From assembly GCA_963682055.1 (NCBI GenBank), contig OY821740.1:13602814-13666813 (forward strand): DNA of 64,000 nt, written 5' to 3'. Shown one piece after another: positions 1-12,502 of this stretch. The position numbers and the translations under genes are program-made. Origin of the DNA: Primula veris (Eukaryota > Streptophyta > Magnoliopsida > Ericales > Primulaceae). A model generated the notes under the pieces. It did not search any database. It was not told the DNA's origin and saw nothing but the letters and a program-made list of their open reading frames with translations. Every line of letters starts with the position of its first letter. Position 1 is the first letter of the stretch.

Positions 1-213
1 CTGTCCCAAAATATAAGCTAAAGCAAATAGAATATATATGTTAATTTCAGCATTTAACTACAGGAAAAAGATATGCTTGTAGGTTAAACAGACCTAGTAA
101 TATACTATATGGTCCGATATTTATTTTTGCACATATAGTCAACGTCCAATTAAATATAATTCATCTATGTGTTTACACGAAATGTCTCCAAATAACGATG
201 CTTTATATTACAG

Positions 214-350
214 GATCTCGTTATGTTGATATCCTCGTAGCAGAGGAAAACGACCCGCAATGGCTAATTGAACAAAGGAATAAAGAAGTTGAAATAATCG
301 AAGGGTGGATAGCAAATTATTACGATGATCTTCTTTTGTTCAAACAGTGA
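214..350 (+). CDS. C-terminal exon of an unidentified protein (partial)
   Basis: A TATTACAG acceptor precedes position 214 and an open frame runs to a TGA at 348-350, giving about 45 residues. The readable peptide begins SRYVDILVAEENDPQWL and ends DDLLLFKQ. It is acidic and rich in Glu, Trp and Tyr, and looks like a helical protein tail. Positions 1-213 would be the last intron; the rest of the gene lies left of the window. I do not recognise the family, so no function is given. The codon pattern and the clean acceptor-to-stop layout make a real terminal exon more likely than chance. Just after the stop, the last coding bases and the start of the 3' UTR are repeated (see 329-394). Confidence 0.5.
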
Positions 351-394
351 TCATTTATGTTTATTTTCTTCTGCTCAAACAGTGATCATTTAAC
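329..394 (+). repeat. Tandem duplication of the stop-codon region
   Basis: The stretch TTCTTTTGTTCAAACAGTGA followed by TCATTTA is repeated a few bases later as TTCTTCTGCTCAAACAGTGA plus TCATTTA. The first copy holds the end of the partial CDS and its stop codon, and the second lies in the presumed 3' UTR. The two copies differ at two positions within those 20 bases, so the duplication is fairly recent. Confidence 0.6.
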
Positions 395-2100
395 TATTAT
401 TATGGAGATTAATTTTAATCAGTTGCCTCTTATCAATGTAACTTTCTTTAGTTTGAAGATGTCTTCTGTCCTAAATTTGGTTTACAAGACTTAAAACAAT
501 ATTGCAATATAGTTACAATGGCAGGGGTGCAAATTAATTGTGATGTTTTCATTAGGTTTGATGTGACTCACCTGCCTGATAGAAACGTTCTTTTTGCCAG
601 TAAAACATTGGGTTGCCGGTCATAGTTCCCTTGGGTTTTTTTTACAGGCAAAATAGAAAAAAAAAAACATATAAAAACAACATTTTTTTAGACTACTATA
701 CAAATGTATAGTTTTTTTTTTTATTAAACACTCATTATTATTAATAACAACGAACGGAATTATATAGTTTCAGTGCACTTGGAACAAGTTCCGCGGTCTA
801 AACAAATTGAAATAATATAAAAGAATAAATTGTGTCAACATACCCACAAACTCCTAAAAGCACACACAACTTATCCAACTCTAAATAGACGATAAAACTA
901 ACCCAAAAAGACGTAAAATACAACATAAAAAATCTCAGCTATCACGAAAACGTAATACTGAAATATTGTCGAGTACACCAAACAAAATACGAATAGTAAT
1001 AGAATGATCGCAAATGAAGGCACCGTACAACACCATCCGCACAAAGTGACCAAAAGAAAATTTACCAACAGCTCAACAAAGCGCCATCGGAGTGCAAACC
1101 CGGTCTAATAAGGCTAGTCATGACAAAAAAACTTAAAGGCGCCGACCTCACACTAAAATAGTCAAATTTAGCCAATCAATCACAGTTCCCAAATTACCCA
1201 TCATAGCCAAAACTCTACCGAGTTGTGAACGATAACACTACAACGACAATCTCCTCGTAATCAAAAATCGAGACATAGTCACGTCACATAAAACATCAAT
1301 AAAGCTACAAAATTACATCTGACAGATCTGATACACATATTAAACGGTCCTGTTTGGTATAAGTAAGAAAACAAACTCATGTCAAGACACAAGTGAAAAA
1401 GGCGGCAATATACCAGACATTAAATAGAGACAAAAGAGCCTTGAGAGTATTTCATTCAATCCGGTATTTGAGTTGCGACCGAGGTGACAACACACTTTTA
1501 TTACTCGATCTAGTCAAATCTACTTGTCAAGAAGCTCAAAAATTGCCCATGCCCACACTATTAACCACGACGGATTAACCCGTCTCAACTCTAGTAAAGA
1601 CCCCGAATGCAAAAGTGCTACCACTAAATAGGCAAACATTTGAGACTCAATCAAATTCAAAAGGGAAAATAGTTAGAGGATATAAAGGAGGAGGCCGGAT
1701 CTCACCTAAAAAGGCTAAAAAACGGCGGCATATATGGTGGGGGTGAGAGGAGAGGACGGATGAGAAGAAAATAGTGAATTGGAAAAAAAAGTGAAGTAAC
1801 AAATTAGGGAAGAAGAGAGGAGATCGGAAAAGGGTTGAGGTGGGAGATGAGAGAAGAAAAGAGTTGGGGTGAGAAGGAGAAAGATCTGCAGAAAGAAAGG
1901 AGGTGGGACGGAGGTGAAAAGGTCTGGGAACAGGGGGCGGCGCCGCCTTACCCGCCCCAAGCTGGCGGGTGTGATTGAGGGGTTTTTGGGTTTAAGAGTT
2001 TTTTAAGAGAGATGAATGATATAATTTGAGTGAAAAATACCTAAAAAAAACATACAAATGTATAACTTGTATCTATATCATTTCACTTAATAAAAAAATT
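351..2100. other. Intergenic; unclassified repeat-like block about 690-2060
   Basis: No convincing gene. From about 740 to 1980 base composition is less AT-rich than the flanks, and at 1730-1960 the plus strand is strongly purine-rich (GAGG/GGAGAAG), which gives only a Pro/Ser/Leu-rich minus-strand ORF that I do not accept. Similar ATACAAATGTATA words next to T/A runs occur at about 699 and 2053. They suggest the ends of one inserted repeat, but I could not define a TSD. Confidence 0.3.
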
Positions 2101-2633
2101 GAAAAGAGAAACATTTTACGAGCTTAAAAGGTTGTGGTTAGTGTCAAGGTAACTTTTAGCCCCCACTTTTCCAATTTAATTTGACCGAAAATAAATGGCA
2201 TATTTGAACTAGTATGATTTATGACAAAATAATGGATGAGAAATTAGAATAATTACCTTGTGAGAGAAACAATATCCATCTTTTTCTCTTACTAAAAGTT
2301 GAATAAAAAGGTTTTTCTGGGTACGAAATGGTTATTACGTCATGTTGACAAGTGTACAGTTGATTCAAGTACCTTAGTTAATTTTACCATACTCATTCTC
2401 TCTCTAGTTTAATTTATAATAATTAACTTAATTATGTATTTACTCATATTCCCATACTTTTTATTGTCTCGTTATTTTCTTTTATATATAGACGTGTTTA
2501 ACTACAAAAATGGTAGATATAAATTTAATATTTGAAACTAAGAAAATATTTAATTCCTTTCCTTTGAATAACAGTTTTTTTCTTTACATATTCTTAAGTT
2601 TATATTAACTCTCTTTCAGTACTTAATTTCTTT

Positions 2634-2677
2634 GTATATGATAGTAAAATTTCCGATAAAAAATTACTATCATATAC
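2634..2677. repeat. Short perfect inverted repeat
   Basis: GTATATGATAGTAA at 2634-2647 is followed 16 bases later by its exact reverse complement at 2664-2677. This is a 14-bp stem with a small AT-rich loop. It is too small to classify and may be a remnant of a MITE. Confidence 0.6.
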
Positions 2678-3119
2678 AACAAGTCAAATATATATCTTTT
2701 AGAGTAAAAACGATTATCAAACATAAAAAAATGATATTAACTTTCATGGTCAAAACTAATAATGACAAGCTCTTATCTATAGATAATATATTAAAACATT
2801 TTAAGTGAAAATGATTAAATGGTACATATATAATTATTTATCAAAAAGTTGGTCTCAAAATCTTTTTTAAACTTTGCTACATACTGTTTTTTTTATTACC
2901 AATATACCCTCTAAATGAATACACTCTCTCCTCTCTCCGAATCTTTATGCGTTAAAGTTATTTGTTGGTACTACATGTAAACCTATAATATCCATACAAG
3001 TTTTTATCATGCTACTATATATCATTAAAATATTTTATAATGGTAAGTATGAGTAATTTTTTATAAACCACATACTTGATCGATATGTTGGATAATATAA
3101 ACTTTAACACTCTCACTCG

Positions 3120-3215
3120 ATCGTGACCTGGCATTTCAAGCAACGAGCGGGTATAACGAACGGGTGGAGGTGAGACCCAACATCGATGGTCCGTTCTGAT
3201 ACCATATTGAAGTTC
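3120..3215 (-). mobile_element. Possible LTR retrotransposon remnant with a tRNA-Met-type PBS
   Basis: The plus strand at 3198-3206 reads TGATACCAT. On the minus strand this gives ATGGTATCAGAAC, close to the TGGTATCAGAGC primer binding site used by many plant LTR retrotransposons and TRIMs. I did not find two flanking terminal repeats, so only a remnant is proposed. Confidence 0.3.
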
Positions 3216-3321
3216 ATATCCTTATCCACTAAAAAACTTAATAGTACTGAAGAAGAGTGATATATATTAATATTCGACTTTGATAATGTTCAAGTGATGT
3301 CAGACAATTCCAACAAATTTA

Positions 3322-3415
3322 TGATGCTAAAACATATTATTCCTAATGCTAATACATATTATTTATGATGCACTACATATTATTTACGACGTTACTATAT
3401 ATTATTTTATGATAT
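3322..3415. repeat. Short degenerate tandem repeat
   Basis: Four imperfect copies of a unit of about 23 bases, variants of ATGCTAATACATATTATTT, follow one another. The copies have diverged and the tract is AT-rich, consistent with local slippage. Confidence 0.5.
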
Positions 3416-5825
3416 TAAAATCTAACTTATTCTCGTGTCACTAAAAGACCTGATATTTTAATTAAATAGTTAATTCATAATATAGTTATTTTAATTATCT
3501 TAGTATACCATGTGATTCAAAGGCAAATTTGTCCAAAAGAGGCCAAGGAGACTTGGTCGTTGAATGTTGGGACGATTTCAGTAATGATAATGAAACATTG
3601 AGACTAAATTAACAAACTTCTATGACTAAAAATCTATACGGATTGTTAAGCCGAGGGGTCCAAATTTCATACAAAAAATTTCATACGGATATTTTATGTA
3701 ATATGGGAGTTAAACTGTTAATTTTTAATCAAAATATATAGATAAAATTATTTTTTCCGTAATTTTTTTACGAAATATGGGGTGGGTGTGGGGGCGCAGT
3801 CCGGACCGCTCCCACCTTGCTTACACATAGTTTTTATCAGCGTATTAAAAAAAAATTCACCTTGCTTACACATAATTGAGGCTCGCTTTTGCTTAAAATT
3901 CAAAAAAAAAGTATTAGAGTTTTAGCCTAAAACTCGAACTAATAAAAAACAACGCTTTAAACGCGTCAATGCTAAAAAAAACCGCCTCAAACTCAAAAAT
4001 CTTAAGCTTTTGTTAAGAAAAAAAAAATTCAATTTAGTCTCACAAATTTGCACAAACGTAAAATCAACTAAGTGGAACTTTGTTTTATACACTAAAATGT
4101 CTACATCTATAATTATGTGCTAAAAATTGAATATTAAGGTACGTTATCAACGATAATTTGTTAGTATGTAACTAAAATACGTGAATAATAATTATTTATA
4201 CTGTTTTATAACTATTATATTCATGTGTTTAATAGTAAATGACCATATATAAATATTTACGTTTTTTTAGTAAATCTTACGCTTTTAACGTCCAAACTTA
4301 CGCTTCAGTTAAACTCTTCCAAAAACGCTTCAACGATGTTAGTTTTAAAGTTTACTGGGATTCTGTGAACAAATTCTTAAACATGGATATATTTTTTTTC
4401 CTTTTAAATTCTCAAACATGGAAAATTCACCTGCCAAAATCCAAGCATATTGGACTAAATCTTCATTTATATGACGCGTAATCTAGTCAGTACCTAAAGC
4501 AGTCAATTTCTCATTTTAATCAGAATGTGTCCATTGAAGTCATGAATTTACCATGTTGTACAAAACTAGGCAAATTTGAATAGCAAAGAAATTGTAATAA
4601 AACTGTCAAAACAAACTAAAGTCAAAGTTGATCATGAAGTTTAACAAATGAACTAGTATTACAGATTAACTTCTAAAAGTTTTTTTCACCGATATAGTCC
4701 AGATTTATTGGCGGTCAAAAATTACATGTATAATACAATTAAAAGGAAATAAATGGTTAATTTTGAAAATCATTCCCTTATCTAATGACATAATAAATAA
4801 ATGATAGGACGTTTTACTCGGAGACCAGAATCGGATAATACAAGACGAAAAATGGATAACATTTATGGTGCTTGTTACAACATTTTGAAAATTGATAATG
4901 TTGCAAAATTTGTCATTTTAATTTATAGCATACAAATCCTAATTTATTTTTGAAATACAATCAATTAAATAACAAATATTTTACAAGATGCACTCTATCG
5001 TAAGTATCTATAAGGAGAATACCATATAATTAAGGAGCATTGTTCAACATTTATCTTCTACATATAAATATTAATTATTAGTTTTTTTCCTTGCCTCAAC
5101 CATTATTTGAAGTGAGACAATAACTAAATGTGATTATTAAAAGTATTCTTTTGCCAATAGTCAAGCAGATAATAGAATATCTCTACGGTCATACACCCTA
5201 AGGCTTGGAAAAAAATATTACTATTTATAAGTTATTTCTAAAAGGAGATTCATATAAAAAAAAAAGCATAATTTAAATTTATATTTTACATAATATAACA
5301 TACATATAATACATTGTTAAGCTAACTAAGACAAATACTTAAGACACTATTACATGTATTTACTTTAACCGACTATGGTTACTAACCAAACACATGAATC
5401 AAGGAAGGTGAAAAGTCATTAATATAATAAAGTCATGAAAACTTAATTAATTACACGTATTTATAAAATCAAGTACATGTATTTGAAAGTTGGAAAGACA
5501 TCTAAAATATAATATTTTTCTTATATGTATAAATACTATGTATAATATAGCATAAAAAACAGTTTTAATGTAAGGATATACATACATAATTTTACAAATT
5601 TATGTTATTTATTATTTCATAAATTTAAATTTTTCTCAAGGCAAGACCACTTTCTTATAAGATATGGTAATATAAAGTTTATTAATATAGTTAACTAATC
5701 CACGTTGGGACGGATAATTTTTATTAGTTTTATATTTTATTTCTACCGTATTTACATTTTAATTGAGAGATGTTATTCGTAAGTAACAACCAAATTTCAC
5801 AATTCACCGACAAATAATAGTAATT

Positions 5826-5896
5826 CATATAAAAACAAGGAAACTAAATATAAGCAGAAAATTTAGGGCCAATCCCATCTCTCTCTCTCTCTCTCT
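5826..5896 (+). promoter_or_regulatory. Putative core promoter and CT-rich leader of the glycosyltransferase gene
   Basis: CATATAAAAAC at about 5826-5836 is a reasonable TATA box about 210 bp before the start codon at 6039. Downstream, at 5877-5896, an uninterrupted (CT)n tract lies in the presumed 5' UTR, where such pyrimidine patches are common in plant genes. The transcription start is inferred, not seen. Confidence 0.4.
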
Positions 5897-6038
5897 TCAG
5901 AGCTGTATTCTTTTACTCTATAAGCTCAAAGTCACAAGCATCTCCTTCTTTTATTAAATAATATTTACACACAAAAAAAAAACACTAAATTTTTTATTCT
6001 TAATATTCACAAACCCAATTCTTGATGTGATATTGTTG

Positions 6039-9000
6039 ATGGGTTCATTAGAAAATGGGGTTTCAATGAAGAAAGAGAGAGAGAGGGCAAAACCCAGATC
6101 AAATAAATTAGCAAGATTTGTTCTTTTTGGGAAAATAGATTATCTTCAATGGGTTTGTGCAGTGGGTGTATTTTTCTTTTTTATAGTATTGTTTCAGATG
6201 TTGTTGCCTGGTTCAGTCATTGAGAACTCAAAGGGTGAGGTGATGACGTGGCAGATGATTAGTGAGTTGGATTTTGGTGAAGGTGTTGAGTTTGAGCCCA
6301 AAAGGGGTTTTTTGACTAGATTTAATAAGGATTTGTCAACTAGGGGAGTGAGATTTGGTACTAGAAAACCATTCATTGCTTTGGTAATTCTTTACCTTTT
6401 TGTGTTTGTGAATTTTTTATTGTTTTTTAGTTTAGTATCCCTTCATTGCTTTGGTAAATCTTTACCTTTTTGTGTGAATTTTTGTTGATTTTTAATTTAG
6501 TAGCCTTCATTGATTTTGTAATTCTTTACCTTTTTGTGTGAATTTTTGTTGATTTTTAATCTAGTAGCCCTTCATTGATTTGGTAAATCTTTACCTTTTT
6601 GTGTGAATTTGTGTTGATTAATTTAGCTGCCCTTCATTGCTTTGGTAAATCTAATACCTTTTTGTGTGATTTTTTGTTGATTTTTAATTTAGTAGCTTGT
6701 TAGTGCATTTTGGTTGATTGGTGTTTTTGTTTTTCGGATTAGGTTTTTGCAGATCTGTTAATTGATCCACATCAGATACAGATGGTGACTGTTGCTATTG
6801 CTCTCAAAGAGATTGGATATGAGATTGAGGTGACTTGGGGAATCTCATTCTTTGAATATTTTCTTTTCCTCAGGATAAAAAGATGTAGTATATACTTGCT
6901 AGTGTATTGTAAAGTTTCGGATTGGAGTAAAAAACTGGAATTAAATTTTCTTGACAAGAAACGTTGAACTATGTGAGTGGGTTTAATATTCATGTCCTAC
7001 ATGTTTGAACTAAATTTCTTTTAAATGAGGAACGGAGAGAGCATGCTAGCATTCCCACACGTACCGGGAGACTAAGAAACACGTATGTTAAAAGCAAAAT
7101 CATAGAAGCTTTTGTTGTATTGTCGTTTTAGCTTATTCAACGTCACGTTGAACTCCAAATAAATGAGGAAAGCATATTTTCAGTTGCATTTTTTTTGACA
7201 GAACATGATTAGGTTTTCATACTAGTGGCATGATTTCTTTTGTTCATACATTTCACGTAGAATATTTATTTTATATAGCTTTGTTTTAAGTGTGATACAA
7301 TAACGCGTGGATAGTAAATAAACTGACTTTCTTATGTCATTTTTTGATTCATTGCCTGAATACATTTTCCTTGACTAAACCATCGGGTGAACTCTGTAAG
7401 AAATTACTTATGGAATCTAATTTGTGCAGGTTATTGCAGTTGAGAATGGTGTTGCTGGTGATATTTGGAAAAAACTTGGAATTCCAATCACTATATTTAG
7501 AACCGAAGAGAATAAGGAAGTTGTTGTAGATTGGCTACGGTATGCTCGTGGTATCTATTTTATCCTTTTTATCCACCTATAGTTAAACATCTTAAATACA
7601 ACTATTATATTGGAATTTCTTCAGCTATACTACTGCAGTTGTGGATTTGGGGGGTAAAACATAACATCAGATGCTAGCCTATAATGTCAGATTTGAAACC
7701 ATTAAATCACATAACCCAAATCAGTAAATGACAGGACTATATCTTATAAGTTATATCACTTAGCCGAAATCTGTATGTCGCATGATATTAAACTTTAGGT
7801 ATATGTTCATTGTACAATTTATTATAACTAATAAATTTAAAACTTAGGACTCATTGAGTTGTTGAATTCTGCAGCTTCGATGGCATAATTGTGAACTCTA
7901 TTGAAGCGAAGGAACCCTTTTCTCGGTAAGGTCCATTCTATGCAATTTTTAAAGGGATATTTCCCTTTTTCTTTGTGACCAATATTTGTTTTTATTTATT
8001 GTATTTGGCCAAAGAAGTGATTGATTTTACTTGTTACAGTCTTCTGCAAGAACCCTTCAAATCAGTACCTGTAATATGGAGCATTAATGACAGAACACTA
8101 TGTATGCACCTGAGACAATGCCAATCCGATGGCGAGTTTGATCTCGTGAATGAATGGCAAAAGCTTTTCAACCGCTCTTCTGTTGTTGTCTTCCCAAACT
8201 ATGCCTTACCGGTAATAAATTATTTTCTATAACATCTAATTACTATTATGATATACATTAGCTGGAAGTATTATAGCCCTTAAACATGATAACATCTCAT
8301 CTCCAGATTTGACATTGTCCTGTCATGATGATGAAAATATTCTTTAGTTTGTTAAGATCCTAATACACTAACGTTGTACTGTCAGATGTACTACTCTCCC
8401 TACGATTCTGGAAATTTTATTGTCGTTCCGGGTTCTCCTGCTGAAGCTTGGGAAGCAAACAACTTAATTGTCTCACACAAAGATAACACGAGCGAAAATA
8501 CAAATAATGGGTCAAACAACTTTGTTATCGTTATTGTAGGGAGTCAATTCATGTACAAAGGCTTATGGTTGGAGCATGCCCTTGTTCTCAAGGCTTTGTT
8601 GCCATTACTTCCAGAATTCTCTCTCTCTCTGGAGAAAGAATCAACTTCTCGTCTCAAAATTATCTTCTTAACTGGCGACTCTACTAGAAATTATAGCATG
8701 GCTATGGAGGTAAAACCACTTGGTATTCATGTTTGATTATAGTTCTGGATCTTCTTTTTACTTTTTTATACCTCTCCAACCATAATCACTCCTGAAAATG
8801 TAATGATTTTTAAGAGGCTATTTTCCATCTGTGTTTTCATTAACAGGCTGTTGCTTCAAATCTAAAATACCCAAAAGACATGATAAGGCACGCTGCTGCT
8901 GATGAAGATGCAAATAATATCATAAGCATGTCCAATCTTGTAATATATGGATCCTTTTTAGAAGAGCATTCTTTTCCCAGCATATTGCTAAAAGCAATGA

Positions 9001-12000
9001 GCTATGGGAAGCCAATAATTGCGCCAAACCTGGCAATGATCAGTAAATATGTAAGCTTCAAATATACTTCCTTCTCGATCCTGTTTCCGCTTGTTAATTT
9101 TTTATGTACTTGGGACTTACTAGGTTGCAGCTTTCAAGCAAATAAGCCTGGCTTTCTAAGTTTGAGAAAAAACTTTAAATTTTATCCAGCTTAAAGTTTT
9201 TTGCTTTTGGAGGCAAAGAAACAAGAAAAGCTCAACTTTTAAGCTGATAAATCAAATGCAGTTCAGATTTTACTGGGGAAAAAAGACGGTTAAAAGGCTG
9301 CAACCAAACAAGTCCTTAGAACAGAAGAAAGAAAGATAGACAAATATGTTTTTGATTTTATGGAAAGGGTACTGACCGCATTGACATTAACAATTAGGTT
9401 GATGACAGGGTGACTGGATATCTTTACCCGAAGGAAAATATTTGGGTTCTTTCACAAATACTAATGCTTGCAATATCAGAAGGGAATTTATCGCCTTTGG
9501 CTCATGAAATCGCATTAAGAGGAAAAGACTCTGCCCAAAATCTTATGGTTTCGGAAACAGTTGAAGGGTATGCTTATTTACTGGAAAACATTATCAAACT
9601 TCCATCTGAAGTCGTACTTACTAAGCCTGTCACAGAGATACCTAGCGTTTTGAAAGAGGAGTGGCAATGGAAATTTTTCGAGTCAGTATCGTATCCCGAA
9701 ACTCCTAAAAAAGCTCATAATTTCTTGGAAAACATCCGCAAACAGTGGAGGAATAAAGATAATATCGGTGCTCTGAGTGCTTCCGATGAAACATTCCTTT
9801 ACGCTCTCTGGGAGGAAGAAAAAAGCAATGATATAATAATTAATGCAAAGAAAAGAAGGGAGGAAGATCAGGTGATGCCCTTTCTTTAGAAAGTTTCACT
9901 TCAATTTCATCCCGGTGACATTTTTGTATATAGTTTGGTATATTCCACATTAATTTTTTTAAGACTTTCCTCAATTTTGTATGCAAATTCAGCTAAAGGA
10001 CAGAACTGATCAGACTCGTGGAACATGGGAGGAGGTATATCGAAATGCCAAAAAGGCTGATCGAACTAAGAATGTGTTGCATGAAAGAGAAGATGGAGAG
10101 CTTGAAAGGACTGGCCAACCATTAACAATATATGAACCATATTTTGGAGAAGGGACATGGCCTTTTCTGCACCGAAATTCACTGTATCGCGGACTTGGGC
10201 TGGTGAGACCTTTATAACACATTTTTTACATTTCTTTATATTTTCATAGAGAAAATGCTACATCTTTTGTCCCTTTCTTCCATTTTGGTCTTTCACTTTT
10301 CATAAGTAACAATGTTGCTTTCTTTTTTGCTTCAATCTTTTATAACATGAAAGTGCAGATAAATCGTTTTGCAATAGTTTTGTTAAAAGCATAAAAATCG
10401 CAAGTTTTTGCGGTGTAAAAAGTGTAAATTCGTAAGATTTTTCGCAATGTGTTTCCAAGTTTTCAATTAAAACAGTACTTTAATTCATTACAACCGGAAA
10501 TTCCCAAAATTTATGCTCAAAAGATTTTAAATGTGCTATCAGTGAAAAGTTGGGTGTAAAATTTGAGGTATTTTACTGTTATGTAAACAGCCATCTTACA
10601 TATCAACCTTTCATGTTTCTAGATACTCGACTGTTTTTACACTTCCGACTGAACTAACAAAAAAAATACTATGTTGCTCTTCAAATTGGAACCAGTTAAT
10701 GACGTCATTTTTTCCAGTTAATTTTGATGGAAGTGTACAAAACTCATTAAATTAGTAGGGTTAGTGTACAAATTTAGAAACATGTAGGTTGCTCAACTAA
10801 CTCGAAAAGTGTGTTAAGCTAGGGTGGAAAATCCCTTTACTGTGAAAATTTAAGTGTATATACATGTGTTAAATCAAGTGTAGAAAAGGTAAATTTGTGT
10901 ATCTACCTAACTCTGTTACTTGGAATTTTGGAAATGTTTAGTTGACTAAAGGTCGAAGGCCAGGGACAGATGACATTGATGCACCATCTCGTCTTCCCCT
11001 TCTTAACAACATCTATTACCGTGATGTTATTGGTGAATTTGGAGGCTTCTTTGCACTAGCTAACCGTGTCGACCGGGTCCACAAAAATGCCTGGATAGGG
11101 TTCCAATCATGGAGAGCAACAGCTAGAAAGGTTTTTGGTTAATCAGTATATTATGAATATGTGATTTTATGCAAATATTGGTACGTGTCTAATATGAAGA
11201 GTCAAACAGGAATCTTTGTCAAAAGCTGCTGAAACAGCAATACTAGAAGCTATTCAATCAAGAAGGCATGGTGACACCCTCTATTTTTGGTCCCGTATGG
11301 ATATGGATCCAAGAAACCCGTCAAAACAAGATTTTTGGTCTTTCTGTGACGCCATTAATGCTGGAAATTGCAAGTAAGGTTTCTATTTTTGCAAGGCAAT
11401 TCAGCAATCTATCTTTTTTTGTGCTGTTTCCTTCAAAGCGATCAATCAGAACTTAGGTTTTATGCCGTAAACAAATCACCATAAGATATTTTTTTCCCCA
11501 TAAACTAAAAGCTTTTAACCTTTGAATTTCACCCCGATGCAGGTTTGCCTATTCAGAGGCTATGAAAAAGATGTATGGAATTAAGGATGCCGACTTTACT
11601 CTTCCATCTATGCCCATAGGCGACGACACATGGTCTGTTATGCATAGCTGGGCTTTGCCAACTAAGTCCTTTTTGGAGTTTGTGATGTTTTCCAGGTAAG
11701 AAATAAGAATCACATGTTTGCCGTTTTTAATCTAATTTTTTATAACTACATCTTCACACCTTATGCCATATTTCCATATCTACTTTTCCTTATAACTAAA
11801 TCATCGATACGTACAAGTCTTATGCTGTGTTTGTGACATCATTTGCAGAATTTTTGTTGATACGTTGGATGCGCAATTCTACGACGAGCACCGTCAAACC
11901 GGTCACTGTAGATTGAGTTTATCCAAGGTCTTATTTACTTCTCTCTTTCCAAATACTTGTCCATCTAAACTCTCATTGAAGTTTTTCTTGCTATTCTTCT

Positions 12001-12502
12001 TGGAAAGTCAAAAAACAAAATACGAACTTGATGAGAGTTTTTTCTTGTTTGTGTTCAGGACAAACATTGCTATTCGAGAGTGCTTGAGCTGCTCGTAAAC
12101 GTTTGGGCATACCACAGCGCAAGAAAAATGGTTTACGTAAATCCAGAAAGTGGCGCAATACAAGAACAACACAAGTTAAAAGGGCGTAGGGGTAAAATGT
12201 GGGTGAAATGGTTTTCGTTTCTTGTTTTGAAAAGTATGGACGAGGATTTGGCTGAGGAATTTGATTCTGAGAACCCTCGTAAACGGTGGTTGTGGCCAAA
12301 CACGGGCGAGGTTTTTTGGCATGGAATGTCTGAAAGGGAGAGACACATGAGGAACAAAGAGAAAGAGGAGAAAAAGCGAAAAAGAAAGGAAAAGATGGAC
12401 AGGATGAGTAAAAGGCATGGCCAAAAAACGATAGGGAAGTACATTAAGCCGCCACGTGAGGAGGTGGAATTGAATTCAACGGTGGCTAAGGTCTTGAGAT
12501 AG
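6039..12502 (+). CDS. Membrane-anchored glycosyltransferase family 1/4 protein, 14 exons
   Basis: Exons read by eye: 6039-6383, 6743-6829, 7430-7539, 7875-7925, 8040-8211, 8386-8709, 8847-9050, 9398-9871, 9993-10202, 10942-11130, 11210-11373, 11543-11695, 11849-11927, 12059-12502. They total 3006 bp, 1001 codons plus TAG, with frame kept at every GT-AG junction. The protein matches the large plant UDP-glycosyltransferase-superfamily proteins similar to Arabidopsis At4g01210. Residues 1-35 are basic and cytosolic; a single hydrophobic segment at about 38-58 (WVCAVGVFFFFIVLF) predicts a type II membrane protein, probably in the Golgi. The N-terminal half carries the first Rossmann-like fold (RKPFIALVFADLL, DPHQIQMVTVA). 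A central region holds VVPGSPAEAW, EHSFPSILLKAMSYGKPIIAPN and VTGYLYPKENIW, the typical retaining GT-B donor site. The C-terminal 450 residues are specific to this family (WPFLHRNSLYRGLG, WIGFQSWRATARK) and end in a Lys/Arg/Glu-rich tail. ATG 6039 was chosen because the frame is blocked upstream; ATG 6066 is an alternative. The sugar donor and acceptor are unknown. Confidence 0.9.
6369..6702 (+). repeat. Tandem array copying the exon 1 splice-donor region
   Basis: About five imperfect copies of a 60-70 bp unit. Each begins near TTCATTGCTTTGGTAAATC and continues CTTTACCTTTTTGTGTG...TTTAGTAGCC. The first copy includes the last bases of exon 1 and its real donor (TTG|GTAATT at 6383/6384). Later copies lie in intron 1, and at least three keep a GGTAAAT donor-like word. 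Confidence 0.75.

Larger units (their letters stand above)
2101..5820. other. AT-rich intergenic region
   Basis: No gene is supported here. The region is very AT-rich with scattered homopolymers. Contents I can name are a short perfect hairpin (2634-2677), a primer-binding-site-like remnant (about 3198-3206) and short tandem repeats (about 3322-3415). The 80-codon ORF at 4239-4481 has no recognisable features. Confidence 0.5.

Noticed and set aside
1715..1960. 81-codon minus-strand ORF rich in Pro, Ser, Leu, Phe
   Set aside because: It is the translation of a purine-rich plus-strand tract (GGAG/GAAGA). Low-complexity composition explains the open frame.
3085..3225. Possible TRIM with paired terminal repeats
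   Set aside because: The similar GGATAA-ATGAACTTCAA words at the two sides are in inverted, not direct, orientation, so they cannot be LTRs of one element.
12133..12444. Three minus-strand ORFs across the last glycosyltransferase exon
   Set aside because: Antisense shadows of the Lys/Glu/Arg-rich C-terminal exon, which encodes Phe/Leu/Ser on the opposite strand.
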